Below, piece after piece: positions 1 to 8,097 of a stretch of DNA of 64,000 bases. The position numbers were made by a program, and so were the translations under genes. The notes under the pieces were generated by a model. It did not search any database. It saw nothing but the letters and a program-made list of their open reading frames with translations, and was not told the origin of the DNA. Each line of letters begins with the position of its first letter. Position 1 is the first letter of the stretch. Source of the stretch: Streptomyces cupreus (GTDB lineage Bacteria > Actinomycetota > Actinomycetes > Streptomycetales > Streptomycetaceae); NCBI RefSeq assembly GCF_014257025.1, contig NZ_JACMSF010000008.1:1-64000 (forward strand). Direction: 5' to 3'.

Positions 1-137
1 TCCATGCGCTGCACGGCCCTCCCGGACTCGGCCAAGAGATCGTCGGGAGGGCCTTCGCACGCCCTCCTCATCAGCAAGGTGCCGCCGCCGACGAACACAC
101 CAGTCTCGCGGGCATGCAGCCAAATCCGTCGGCACAC
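1..137 (-). CDS. Possible partial CDS running off the left edge
   Basis: A minus-strand frame opens after a TGA and can start at GTG (135-137) behind GAGGG. It stays open to the window edge, giving 45 residues that include GVFVGGGTLL and EGPPDDLLAES. The composition looks protein-like, but I recognise no family, and the fragment is too short to judge. It could be chance coding-like sequence in a GC-rich genome. Together with the following 120 bases, nothing else is visible between positions 1 and 258. Confidence 0.25.
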   Translation of the reverse strand, partial: MCRRIWLHARETGVFVGGGTLLMRRACEGPPDDLLAESGRAVQRM

Positions 138-258
138 AGCATGCCCTCAACCCACCGCCCACATAGGCATCTTGAGTGTCGTTGAACAGGCGCCTGCGCA
201 ACGAGCGTGATCCCGAGGGCAAGAGGCGAGCCGACTGACCCGGCCGTACCCGACGAAA

Positions 259-287
259 GCGGTCACCCCCGATACGGGGGTGACCGC
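259..287. terminator. Bidirectional hairpin terminator
   Basis: A perfect inverted repeat has arms GCGGTCACCCCC (259-270) and GGGGGTGACCGC (276-287) around a 5-base loop. On the minus strand it is followed by TTTCG. It sits 23 bases past the stop of the minus-strand gene at 310, so it most likely ends that transcript. Confidence 0.7.
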
Positions 288-309
288 CTCCTCCTTGTCC
301 GAGTCTCGG

Positions 310-872
310 TCAGATTCCTTGCTGCTCGCACTGCCACCTGACCGGAGGGCCATCGCAGTGGGCGCAGGCCCCGTGCGCGCGGCAGTCGGTCCACCCGGCA
401 TGCAGCAGGGCAACGTCAGGGCAGTCCTGCCCGAGCGAGCAGGACGTGCTGCCGTCTTCGTGATCGAGCTTGAGGCCGGAGCAACCGCCGTCCATGGTGG
501 TGAGGACGCCGGCGAGGCCGCTGAGGTCCGGCGGGCCCATCTCCCTGGACATGGCGACCAGGTCTTTGAAGACGAAGTGGTCAGCCTGGTCGGGTCGGTC
601 TGCCTGGAGCGCGGCGCACATTTCCTCGGTGACTCGGTGTCCGTTGATGAGCGGCCAGCCGTCGTAGTCGGCCTGCAGACAGAGCGTGTCCATGCCCATG
701 ACGTCCGGCCGCCAGTCCCCGGCCTGGACGGCGGAAGCATCACCGAGAGGGCGGCACGTAGGTCGTCAGGAGCGCCTACTTCGTGGACGGTGACCGACAC
801 AGCCGCACGGGACGCGTCACGGACGCGTCTGTCCCGTCGAGCCTGCTTGGCGCGCTGGGCATGTCGTCCCAT
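310..872 (-). pseudogene. Hypothetical protein, split by a single-base frameshift
   Basis: The likely start is ATG at 870-872 with an ideal GGAGG five bases upstream. The first about 50 residues (MGRHAQRAKQARRDRR... through TVHEVGAPDDLRAAL) read in one frame. From about position 718 the protein-like reading continues in another frame (DWRPDVMGMDTLCLQADYDGW...) to the stop at 310. One extra G in the GGGG run at 717-720 would join both parts into one 187-residue protein. The C-terminal part is rich in Cys (about nine) and His, with GGCSGLKLDHEDG and DCRAHGACAHCDG stretches. No known function is recognised. It could be a true mutation or a sequencing error; the downstream 129-residue part alone could also be translated from ATG 697-699. 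Confidence 0.55.
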
Positions 873-1104
873 CCCGGCCTCCACGTCGGTGCGGCTGTTT
901 TGTGCCCTGCGAACGACGCACCGGCGGAGCCGGTAGCCAGGGGTCCCCCGGACGTACGCGCTGCAGCATCGAGGGGGCCCGGACCGAAGGCCGGCCCCCG
1001 TGGCAGGGTGCTCCTTGGGACCCCGCGCCTCTCGGCAACGAGTTGATCGGGCGCGCAGCGTGGGATGTCGCACAGTTGGGAAGCTCTTGGCCCTCGCGAT
1101 ACAC
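873..1104. other. Junction region without a clear gene
   Basis: This stretch lies between the start of the minus-strand hypothetical gene and the first recognisable codons of the truncated secreted-protein gene. I see no intact gene, tRNA or long repeat. It presumably contains the breakpoint that removed the 5' end of the gene remnant at 1105-1408. Confidence 0.4.
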
Positions 1105-1408
1105 CCCTGTGGCGCGGCCCACGTCCGTGGTGTGGACGATGGGCGACGGCAACTCGGTGACATGTAAAGGGGCCGGGACACCGTACGGGTCGAGCACAAG
1201 CCCCAAGAGCCCGTCCCCGGACTGCGGTTACACCTACCGCACCTCCTCCGCGGGCCAGCTGGACAGCGCCTACGCGGTCTCAGCGACGGTGCACTGGACG
1301 GTCACCTGGGCCGGTGCCGGTCAGACCGGCGTCTTCCCCGACATGACGACCACATCGAATGCGGACTTCCGTGTCGCGGAGAGCCAGGCGCTGAACAACG
1401 GCGCCTGA
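1105..1408 (+). pseudogene. 3' remnant of a secreted PKD-like protein gene of the Tad locus
   Basis: About 100 residues before the stop at 1408 are recognisable: VVWTMGDGNSVTCKGAGTPY, SPDCGYTYRTSS and ATVHWTVTWAGAGQTGVF. In Streptomyces Tad loci, a secreted or membrane-anchored protein of roughly 230-260 residues with this C-terminal MGDG...C...CGHTY (PKD-like) domain commonly precedes the SAF-domain gene. The N-terminal signal/anchor region is missing here; the sequence upstream (902-1104) is open but looks like low-complexity noise. I read it as a 5'-truncated gene. A short functional version starting at 902 cannot be excluded. Confidence 0.55.
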
Positions 1409-1529
1409 CGCGGCAACTCGTCTCCACATCGTCAACAGGCGGCGCGGGAGCGACAAACCTACATCTGATCTTGCTCGCCGCGTCGATGGCGCGGCGGGGA
1501 GCATGTCCTCTGCCGGGAGGTGCCAGTTG

Positions 1530-2240
1530 GTGAATACTCGTGTGCCCACGCACCCGGACCCGCCCAGCCCGGGCAACGCGCCTGCTGCGGGCTCGGTGCG
1601 GCGCCGTAACGCGCGGCCGCCGGCACGGATGGCCAGTGCGCCGAGACCGCGTCGGCTGCCCTATCTGCTGGTGGGAGTGCTGCTGGTCCTGGGCTGTGCT
1701 GCGGGCGGAGTGGTGGTGTCGACAAGCGTTGGTCATCAGGAGCCGGTGCTGGTGTTGGCCCGTTCGGTCTCGGTCGGGCAGGTGCTGTCCGACCGAGACC
1801 TGCGGGAGGAGAGCGTGTCTGCCGACAGCGCCCTGGCGTTCCTACCGGTGCGGTCGCGGGCCGAGGTGGAGGGACGACCCGTCGCCTACAGCCTGCCGGC
1901 GGGGACTCCGTTGACCAAGAACTTGCTGGGGGCGGCGCACATCCCGCCGGCCGGGCAGGCGGTGGCCGCGGTGGGGCTCAAGGCAGGTCAGTTCCCACCG
2001 GGTGTGCAGCCCGGCAACCGCGTGACGGTGGTGGTGGCGCCGACCAGCGGGAGCGCTACCGGCTCGACGTCGTCGTCGCAGGTGTCGGCGTGGGACGCCT
2101 CGGTGACCGACGTACGGAGCGACGGCACCGATCAGATCACGCTGATCTCGCTGCAGATGGCGCGGGAGGATGCCCGCCAGCTGGCCGCTGCACCGACGGA
2201 CCAGTTCAGTGTAGTGATGGTGCATGGAGGCGGACAGTGA
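1530..2240 (+). CDS. SAF-domain (CpaB-like) Tad pilus assembly protein
   Basis: The 236-residue product has a proline/arginine-rich cytoplasmic N-terminus, one membrane helix (LPYLLVGVLLVLGCAAGGVV, about residues 42-62) and an SAF domain outside the membrane (ARSVSVGQVLSDRDLREE, then RPVAYSLPAGTPLTKNLL). CpaB/RcpC proteins with this layout act in the periplasm or cell envelope during Flp pilus assembly. I chose GTG 1530 because GGGAGG lies nine bases upstream; an in-frame ATG at 1503 has no good ribosome site. The stop overlaps the GTG start of the next gene, so it is translationally coupled to the TadZ-like gene. Confidence 0.8.
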   Translation: MNTRVPTHPDPPSPGNAPAAGSVRRRNARPPARMASAPRPRRLPYLLVGVLLVLGCAAGGVVVSTSVGHQEPVLVLARSVSVGQVLSDRDLREESVSADSALAFLPVRSRAEVEGRPVAYSLPAGTPLTKNLLGAAHIPPAGQAVAAVGLKAGQFPPGVQPGNRVTVVVAPTSGSATGSTSSSQVSAWDASVTDVRSDGTDQITLISLQMAREDARQLAAAPTDQFSVVMVHGGGQ

Positions 2241-3277
2241 CGCTGGTGGCGCTGTGCAGCCTGAAGGGATCCCCGGGCGTGACCACGGCCGCCTTGGGGC
2301 TGGCGGCCGGGTGGCCGTCCGCGGAGCAGCCGGTGGTCGTCGAGTGCGATCCGGCTGGCGGCGACCTGCTGGGCCGCTACCGGCTGGAGACGGCTCCGGG
2401 GCTGATGAGCTTGGCCGCGGCCGCCCGGCACAGGGCAGAGCCGGGACTCGTCTGGCAGCACACGCAGCGGCTGCCCGGCGGGCTGCCGGTGGTGGTCGGT
2501 CCGGCGGGTGCGGATCAGGCTCGTGCGTCGCTTGCCCAGCTTGCCCCGAGTGGAACCGGGGTCGGGGTGCTGCGGCGGGCCGCGGACCGCGCCGGGACCG
2601 TGGTGATGGCCGACTGTGGGCGCATCGACCGGGACTCCCCGGCGCTGCAGGTGGTCCACGAGGCCGACGTCATGCTGCTGCTGGCCCGCGCTCGCGACGA
2701 CGCCCTGGCCCATGTGGCCACGCAATGGGACACCGCGGCGTGCTGGTCGCGACGTCCCTGCTTCGTGCTGGTCGGCGACGGCTATCCGACTGGCGAGGTC
2801 GCGCGGGAGCTGGCGGTCGACGTGATGGCCCGCATCCCGGAGGACCCGAAGGGCGCCGGAGCACTGGGCGGACGCCCCGGGCGTCGCTCGGCACCGGCCC
2901 GTTCACCCCTCGGCCGCGCCCTGGCCCAGATTGCCGAGCTGGCCGCCTCCCGTGTCCTCGATCCTCCCGGCCGGGTGCTGGAACGAACCACGAACTCAGC
3001 CCCGGTGCGAGTCTCGTCGGCCGTTCGGTCAGTCAGGCCGGCGATCCGAGCCAGCCATGGAGTGAGTTACGGCGATGACCGAACCGAAGAAGACATACAC
3101 AGCCCTGCCGTACGAAGGAGCCGTCCCACCACCGGAGGGAGACGGACAGCCACCCACCCGCTCCGCCCTGGTGAACGGTCTCAGCAACCGCCGGACGCAG
3201 ATCGGTCCGCCGGCCGAGCGGCTGCGCCTCCACCTGCGACAGCAACTCTCGGAGCGGATGGCGCAACAGATCCGTGA
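2237..3277 (+). CDS. CpaE/TadZ-like P-loop protein of the Tad locus
   Basis: The GTG start at 2237 overlaps the upstream stop. The product of about 346 residues starts LVALCSLKGSPGVTTAALGLA, a ParA/MinD-type fold with a divergent P-loop (no Lys in the usual GKT position). It continues with VVVECDPAGGDLLGRY (switch/Walker A' region) and VVMADCGRIDRDSPAL. CpaE/TadZ proteins position the pilus machine at the cell pole. The odd part is the 3' end: the frame runs on about 200 bases into tadA (start 3075). A neighbouring frame ends with TGA at 3076-3078, exactly overlapping the tadA ATG, so a recent frameshift after about 2960 may have lengthened this protein. Confidence 0.75.
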   Translation: MTLVALCSLKGSPGVTTAALGLAAGWPSAEQPVVVECDPAGGDLLGRYRLETAPGLMSLAAAARHRAEPGLVWQHTQRLPGGLPVVVGPAGADQARASLAQLAPSGTGVGVLRRAADRAGTVVMADCGRIDRDSPALQVVHEADVMLLLARARDDALAHVATQWDTAACWSRRPCFVLVGDGYPTGEVARELAVDVMARIPEDPKGAGALGGRPGRRSAPARSPLGRALAQIAELAASRVLDPPGRVLERTTNSAPVRVSSAVRSVRPAIRASHGVSYGDDRTEEDIHSPAVRRSRPTTGGRRTATHPLRPGERSQQPPDADRSAGRAAAPPPATATLGADGATDP

Positions 3278-4526
3278 CGACGAGGCCGCAGGCCGCCCGC
3301 CGATGACCGACGCCGTCCGCCTGGCCCTGGCGGAGAAGATCCTCGCGGACGCCGCCGAGGAGTACGCCCACAAGTCGCTCACTGGCGGACAGACGGTAGT
3401 GGTGCCTGATGTCGAGCAGATGGTCATCACGACCGTGCTGAACGAGGTGTTCGGGCTGGCCGGGCTGGAGCCGCTGCTGAAGGACCCGCTGATCGAGAAC
3501 ATCAATGTCACCGGCGACCGGGTCTTCGTGCGCTTTGCCGACGGCCGCCGCGAACGCCTGCCACCGGTGGTCGGCTCCGACGTAGAGCTGGTGCAGCTCG
3601 TCCGCGACTTGGCAGCCCGCAGCGGGCTGGAGGAACGCCGCTTCGACCGAGGAAGTCCCGGAGTGAGCTTCCAACTTCCCGGCGGAGAGCGGGCATTCGC
3701 AGTGATGGCGGTCACCACCCGCCCGTCGCTGTCCATCAGACGGCACCGCTTCCAGCGCGCCACCCTCGCTCAACTGCGCGAGAACGGCACCCTCGACCCG
3801 AGCTTGCAGTCCCTGCTCGCCGCGATGGTCCGCGCGCGCAAGAACATCCTGATCACCGGCGGGACGGCAATCGGCAAGACGACCATGCTGCGCGCCCTCG
3901 CCGCCGAGATCCCGCCGTGGGAGCGGCTGGTCACCGTTGAGGACGTCTTCGAACTCGGCCTGGACGTCGACGAGCAGGCGCACCCGGACGTGGTGGCGAT
4001 GCAGGCGCGCGAGGCGAACATTGAGGGCCAGGGCGAGGTCAGCCAGGCCGAGTTGGTGCGGTGGGCGCTGCGCATGTCCCCGGACCGGGTGATCGTCGGA
4101 GAGGTCCGCGGGCCTGAGGTCATCCCGATGTGCAACGCGATGTCCCAGGGCAACGACGGCTCCATGGGCACGCTCCACGCCTCCACGAGCCGAGGAGCGT
4201 TCACCAAGCTGGCCGCTTACGCCGTCCAGGGCCCCGAGCGGCTGCCGCTGGAGGCCACCAACCTCCTGGTCGCCAGCGCGCTCGACTTCGTCGTCCACCT
4301 GGACAAACCCCGCGGCCACGAGGACCAGCGCGTGGTGTCCTCCATCCGGGAGATCGTCGACGCCGACGACAAGCAGATCGTCTCCAACGAAGTCTTCCGC
4401 CCCGGACCGGACCTGCGCGCGGTACCCGGCGTGCCGCTGCGCACAGAAACCATGGAGGACCTGGTTGCGGCCGGCTTCAAACCGGAGGCGATCGACCACC
4501 CCGAGTGGATGTGGCCCCAGCCATGA
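3075..4526 (+). CDS. tadA: TadA/CpaF-family pilus assembly ATPase
   Basis: The 483-residue product is a secretion ATPase of the type II/IV (CpaF/TadA) family that powers Flp pilin assembly at the inner face of the membrane. It has an N-terminal domain (residues 1-230), a Walker A (TGGTAIGKTT, about 260-269), an Asp-box-like VTVEDVFEL, a Walker B (RVIVGEVRGPE, about 337) and a His box (GTLHAS, about 365). Length and motifs are complete. The ATG lies behind GGAGTGAG. The stop overlaps the tadB start in ATGA, indicating coupled translation in a tad operon. Confidence 0.9.
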   Translation: MTEPKKTYTALPYEGAVPPPEGDGQPPTRSALVNGLSNRRTQIGPPAERLRLHLRQQLSERMAQQIRDDEAAGRPPMTDAVRLALAEKILADAAEEYAHKSLTGGQTVVVPDVEQMVITTVLNEVFGLAGLEPLLKDPLIENINVTGDRVFVRFADGRRERLPPVVGSDVELVQLVRDLAARSGLEERRFDRGSPGVSFQLPGGERAFAVMAVTTRPSLSIRRHRFQRATLAQLRENGTLDPSLQSLLAAMVRARKNILITGGTAIGKTTMLRALAAEIPPWERLVTVEDVFELGLDVDEQAHPDVVAMQAREANIEGQGEVSQAELVRWALRMSPDRVIVGEVRGPEVIPMCNAMSQGNDGSMGTLHASTSRGAFTKLAAYAVQGPERLPLEATNLLVASALDFVVHLDKPRGHEDQRVVSSIREIVDADDKQIVSNEVFRPGPDLRAVPGVPLRTETMEDLVAAGFKPEAIDHPEWMWPQP

Positions 4527-5422
4527 CCGGATACGTGTCCGTGATGGGACTCCTGGGCCTCGGCGCAGGGTGCGGGCTGGTGCTCCTGATACGCGCGTGG
4601 CGGGCCCCCGCCTACGTGGCTGGTCCGGTTCGCCGCCCGTGGCGGCGCGAGTCGCGCCGCCATGTCCGGCGCTGGCTGGCGGTCGCGGTCGGGGCGGGGC
4701 TGCTGGTTGGGGCCATGACCGGGTGGGTTGTCGGCGGACTGCTGGCGGCGATGGGCGGCTGGAGCCTGCCGCGGATCCTCGGCTCCGGCACGGCCGATCG
4801 AGAGCAGACCGCCCGGATCGAAGGCATCGCCGGATGGACGGAGATGCTGCGCGACACCCTCGCCGCTGCAGTCGGCCTGGAACAGACGATCCTGGCCACC
4901 GCCCCCGCCGCGCCGGAGGCCATCCGCCCCCAAGTAGCTGATCTAGTCGCCCGGTTGGAGCGCGGCGAGCGCCTGAACACCTCATTGCGGCACCTGGCGG
5001 ACGACCTGGCCGACCCGACCGCCGACCTGGTGATCGCCGCCCTGATCCTCTCCTCGGAGCACCAGGCCCGGCAACTCGCCCCGCTGCTGGGCGAACTCGC
5101 CGCCACCGCCCGTGCGCAGGTGGAGATGCGCCACCGGGTTGAGGCCAGCCGCACTCGCACCCGGACCACCATGCGCGTCGTGGTGATCACCACGCTGGCC
5201 TTCGCGGGCGCCCTGATCCTGTTCAACCCGCAATTCCTCACTCCTTACGACTCCGTGGCCGGGCAACTGATCCTGCTCCTGATCGGGGCACTGTTCACGG
5301 TCGCCTTCGTGTGGCTGCGTCGCATGGCCCGCATCGAGGAACCGGAACGCTTCTTCACCGGGCTGGAGAACGTCGGCCGGACACCCGAGGCCGCGGCGAC
5401 CATGCATCAGGAGGTGACCTGA
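4523..5422 (+). CDS. tadB: TadB-like type II secretion F-domain membrane protein
   Basis: The 299-residue integral membrane protein has an N-terminal helix (GLLGLGAGCGLVLLIRAW), a second hydrophobic pair near residues 52-80, and a cytoplasmic T2SSF domain (about 95-215, including GLEQTILATAP and ALILSSEHQARQLAPLLGELA). A C-terminal helix pair follows (VVVITTLAFAGALILF and LILLLIGALFTVAFVWL). TadB and TadC form the inner-membrane platform on which TadA acts. ATG 4523 overlaps the tadA stop. The gene appears intact and ends one base before the tadC start. Confidence 0.85.
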   Translation: MTGYVSVMGLLGLGAGCGLVLLIRAWRAPAYVAGPVRRPWRRESRRHVRRWLAVAVGAGLLVGAMTGWVVGGLLAAMGGWSLPRILGSGTADREQTARIEGIAGWTEMLRDTLAAAVGLEQTILATAPAAPEAIRPQVADLVARLERGERLNTSLRHLADDLADPTADLVIAALILSSEHQARQLAPLLGELAATARAQVEMRHRVEASRTRTRTTMRVVVITTLAFAGALILFNPQFLTPYDSVAGQLILLLIGALFTVAFVWLRRMARIEEPERFFTGLENVGRTPEAAATMHQEVT

Positions 5423-6316
5423 ATGATTGCCCTGGTGCTGCTGGGCGCCGGGGCCGGCCTGGGCCTGTGGGCGCTGGTGGTGTGGCTGATCCCGCCCCGC
5501 CCGCCCCTGGCCGCGCTGATCTCCCGGCTGAACGCCACTCCCGCGCGGCCGCCGATCCTCACCACCGAGACGGGCGGCTGGGCCGTACGACTCGGCAGCC
5601 CGTTCAGCGGCCTGCTGCGCGCGCTCGGCCTGCCCGGCCGCACGGTCAGTCAGGACCTCGCCATCGCCGAACGGTCACCCGAAACCCACCTGGCGGAGAA
5701 GGCCGCGCTGGCACTGACCGGGCTGCTGCTGCCCGCCACGGTCGGTGTGCTGCTGACTCTGGCGGGCCGCCCGTTGCCCTGGCCCGTGCCGCTGGGCGGC
5801 TCGCTGGCCCTGGCGGTCGCCGGTTTCCTCCTGCCGGATGCGACGGTGCGGGCAGAGGCCGAACGGCGCCGACAGGCCTTCCGTCACGCGCTGGGCGCCT
5901 ACCTGAACCTGATCCACGTCCTGCTCGCCGGAGGCGCCGGTGTCGACGGTGCCCTCATCGACGCGGCTGGCATCGGGCAGGGCTGGTCGTTCCGGCAGCT
6001 GCGGCGCGCGCTGAACACCGCCCGCCTTACCCGTACGTCCCCCTAGGTGGCCCTGGGGCAGCTCGGCGAGGAACTCCAGGTCAGCGAGCTGACTGAACTC
6101 GCCGCAGCGCTCTCCCTGGCGGGTACGGAGGGCGCCAAGGTCCGGGCCTCGCTCGCCGCCAAGGCTGCCGCCATGCGACAACGCAGCGGCGCCGAAGCCG
6201 AAGGCAAAGCCAACGCCGCCACGGAACGGATGGCCCTGCCCGGCATTCTCATGGCCTTCGGCTTCATCATCTTCGTCTTCTATCCCGCTCTGACTCAGAT
6301 CACGAACTCCCTGTGA
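5423..6316 (+). pseudogene. tadC: TadC-like pilus assembly gene interrupted by an in-frame amber codon
   Basis: Two open stretches lie in the same frame. The first (5423-6043) encodes 207 residues ending ...ARLTRTSP. The second (6047-6316) encodes 89 residues beginning VALGQLGEELQVSELTELAAAL. They are separated only by TAG at 6044-6046. Without that stop the product would be 297 residues, the normal TadC length, with a T2SSF domain spanning the break and a C-terminal helix (PGILMAFGFIIFVFYPAL). Family members usually have a tryptophan here (SPW), so TGG to TAG is the simplest explanation. A GTG directly after the TAG could reinitiate translation, but the T2SSF domain would still be split. Confidence 0.8.
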
Positions 6317-6346
6317 AAGGCGTCGACGCCAGAAGGAATTGCCCTG

Positions 6347-6532
6347 ATGTCTCTGCTGAATTCGATTGCGACCCGAGCCCGGTCCTTGATCGCCAGTCTC
6401 GCCCACGACGATCGCGGGGTCACCACGGAGCACGTCATCTGGATCGCGGGTCTCGCGGCCCTCGCCCTCACTATCGTCGGCATCTTCGGCCCGGAGATCA
6501 CCGCCGCGGCCAAGAGCGTCGTGTTCAAGTAG
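6347..6532 (+). CDS. Flp-type pilin (small membrane protein)
   Basis: The 61-residue product has a basic N-terminus, then DDRGVTTEHVIWIAGLAALA and a long hydrophobic stretch (residues 25-50). A Gly-x-x-x-x-Glu arrangement at the start of the hydrophobic helix is the hallmark of class III/Flp prepilins, the subunit polymerised by TadABC. GAAGGA precedes the ATG. The position between tadC and the TadE-like genes fits. No prepilin peptidase gene is visible in the window. Confidence 0.75.
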   Translation: MSLLNSIATRARSLIASLAHDDRGVTTEHVIWIAGLAALALTIVGIFGPEITAAAKSVVFK

Positions 6533-6542
6533 GCGTGCCGAC

Positions 6543-7052
6543 ATGACACTTACCGCGGTCGGACAGCAACATCGCACATGGCGCCCCGACCACACCGGCA
6601 CCCGCCTGCGCACTGGCCTGCTGCGGGACGAGCGGGGGGCGGTCACCACCGAGATGGTGATCATCATGCCGGTGCTGCTCACCATGGTGCTGTTACTCGC
6701 GCAGGCCGCCGTCTGGTGGCACGCCGTCCACATCGCGCAGGCCACCTCCGCCCATGCCCTGGCGGTCGCCCGCGTCCAGGACGGCACCGTCTCCGGCGGC
6801 CAGAAGGAGGCCCAGCGGATTCTCGACCAACTCGGCCGCGGACCACTGCGCAGTGCGCACGTCACCGTCACCCGCACCGCCGACCGCACCGAGGTTCACG
6901 TCACCGGTACGGCCACCAGCGTCGTCCCCTTCCTGCACCTGCCAGTGCGCACCCATGCGTCCGGCCCTGTCGAACAGTTCCGCCCGAACCCCCGTGGGTT
7001 CGCGAATTCCGAAGCCGGTGCGGGTGGGAACCCACGTGTGGGTGGCCCGTGA
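6543..7052 (+). CDS. TadE-family minor pilin 1
   Basis: The 169-residue TadE-like protein has a cytoplasmic N-terminus of about 28 residues, then RGAVTTEMVIIMPVLLTMVL with the conserved Glu and membrane helix, and an extracellular domain ending near VRTHASGPVEQF. The last about 20 residues (RGFANSEAGAGGNPRVGGP) are encoded by the first copy of a repeat that also ends the next two minor-pilin genes. TadE/F/G proteins are pseudopilins or pilus-associated proteins. The start overlaps no neighbour; it lies ten bases after the Flp stop. Confidence 0.75.
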   Translation: MTLTAVGQQHRTWRPDHTGTRLRTGLLRDERGAVTTEMVIIMPVLLTMVLLLAQAAVWWHAVHIAQATSAHALAVARVQDGTVSGGQKEAQRILDQLGRGPLRSAHVTVTRTADRTEVHVTGTATSVVPFLHLPVRTHASGPVEQFRPNPRGFANSEAGAGGNPRVGGP

Positions 7053-7122
7053 TGTGGGGGCCTGGGGGCTTGAGTTCGCCAACCCGCGGTGGGTGCATGG
7101 GGTCAGTCCTTGCTCGCGGCAT
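6995..7122 (+). repeat. Degenerate about 120-bp repeat, copy 1
   Basis: It begins GTGGGTTCGCGAATTCCGAAG (first 20 bases from 6995), encodes the last 19 codons and stop of the TadE-like gene, and continues past the stop to TTGCTCGCG at about 7112-7122. Copies 2 (7627) and 3 (9265) share the GTTCG-x-G-x-ATTC-x-GAAG core, a GAACC block about 20 bases later, GTGGG, a stop codon in the same phase and a further GTTC block. Confidence 0.6.
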
Positions 7123-7147
7123 TTCAGGTGGACGTACAGGCGCCGCG

Positions 7148-7687
7148 ATGAGACGGCTCCCGTGCAGCGCCGATCCCTGCCCAGCCGAGGGCCGGTGCGC
7201 CGGTTGTCTACTTGCCCTGCTGCGGCACGATGCGCGCGGATCGGTGACGGTCGAGCTGGTGATGACCATCCCCATCCTGATCCTGATGCTGTGGTTCCTG
7301 GTTTACAGCGGGCGGCTGTCCGACGCCCGGCTGCAGATCGAGGACGCCACCCACCAGGCCGCCCGCGCCGCCACCTTGGAGCGCAGCCGGTCAGCCGCCG
7401 CGGCCGACGCCCGCTCCACCGCGGCATCCGTCCTCGGTAACGCCGGCGTCACCTGCCGGACCCTGTCCGTCACCGTCCGCGGCACTCTGCAAGCCGGATC
7501 CACTGTCAGAGTCGCCGTCTCCTGCACCGTCGGCCTGCACGACCTGGCCCTGCTCCAGGTACCGGGGACGACCACCCTCACCGCCCAGTTCGCCTCACCG
7601 GTCGACGTCTACCGCTCAGGACCTCGCGGGTTCGAGGATTCTGAAGCCCGGCTGCCCCCGAACCGAAGTGTGGGTAGCGACTCGTGA
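7148..7687 (+). CDS. TadE-family minor pilin 2
   Basis: The 179-residue protein starts at ATG 7148. It has a Cys-rich N-terminal segment (PCSADPCPAEGRCAGC), then RGSVTVELVMTIPILILMLWF (conserved Glu plus membrane helix) and an outside domain ending near TAQFASPVDVYRSGP, where family members normally stop. The extra tail RGFEDSEARLPPNRSVGSDS comes from repeat copy 2 and parallels the tails of the flanking minor pilins. It is the last pilus gene before the minus-strand island. Confidence 0.75.
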   Translation: MRRLPCSADPCPAEGRCAGCLLALLRHDARGSVTVELVMTIPILILMLWFLVYSGRLSDARLQIEDATHQAARAATLERSRSAAAADARSTAASVLGNAGVTCRTLSVTVRGTLQAGSTVRVAVSCTVGLHDLALLQVPGTTTLTAQFASPVDVYRSGPRGFEDSEARLPPNRSVGSDS

Positions 7688-7745
7688 CTGTGTATGCGTG
7701 CTTGGGTTCATGCTCCCGGGGCGGAGCGTGTTCTTGCTCGCGCCA
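7627..7745 (+). repeat. Degenerate about 120-bp repeat, copy 2
   Basis: It begins GCGGGTTCGAGGATTCTGAA, provides the tail and stop of minor pilin 2, and ends near TTGCTCGCG at about 7733-7743. It is about 60 percent similar to copy 1 by eye, with substitutions that preserve the reading phase. Its right half overlaps the 3' end of the minus-strand hypothetical gene at 7708. Confidence 0.55.
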
Positions 7746-8043
7746 AACATGCAGCGCGAGCTGCGGTCCACACGGACTCGAACTCTGCGGCCGTCAGCTC
7801 TTGTGGATCGTGCTCTTCCCACTCGCCGACCGGATTTTCGGCCGTCCGGCCAAACACCGTCTCGTACTGGCCGACGGCTCCGGCCCGCTGGGCTGCGTCC
7901 CACTCGGCCAGCGCAGCGGCCGCAATGGGCTTCTCCAGCGGTCCTTGCAGCTCGACCTGGCGTGTGATCAAGCCGCCGGAGTCCGCCTCGAAGTAGAACC
8001 AGATGTCTTCTTCGAGCCAGTAGCTGCGGAACCAGCGCGTCAT
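7708..8043 (-). CDS. Hypothetical protein (111 aa) inserted in the Tad locus
   Basis: The product begins MTRWFRSYWLEEDIWFYFEADSG and contains EWEEHDPQELTAAEFESVW, an acidic aromatic-rich composition typical of small cytosolic Streptomyces proteins of unknown function. Codon use is typical. It is transcribed against the flanking pilus genes and starts within 55 bases of the stop of the next minus-strand gene, so both could share a transcript. I recognise no domain. Confidence 0.6.
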   Translation of the reverse strand: MTRWFRSYWLEEDIWFYFEADSGGLITRQVELQGPLEKPIAAAALAEWDAAQRAGAVGQYETVFGRTAENPVGEWEEHDPQELTAAEFESVWTAARAACLARARTRSAPGA

Positions 8044-8097
8044 CTCTCCATCTCTCGACAGCCGTTGAACGGTTTGGATTCGCGCACCTTTTACTGG

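Noticed and set aside
902-1104. Upstream extension of the truncated secreted-protein gene to an ATG at 902
   Set aside because: The extension lacks a signal peptide, membrane helix or ribosome site and does not look like the family's N-terminus.
147-1199. 350-codon minus-strand frame at the left end
   Set aside because: Only about 50 codons (870 to 720) look real and belong to the frameshifted gene at 310-872; the rest is noise.
6995-7015. GGTTCG...CC in the minor-pilin repeats resembling a tRNA T-arm, as at an att site
   Set aside because: The seven-base loop and paired stem of a T-arm do not form, and no tRNA body is present.
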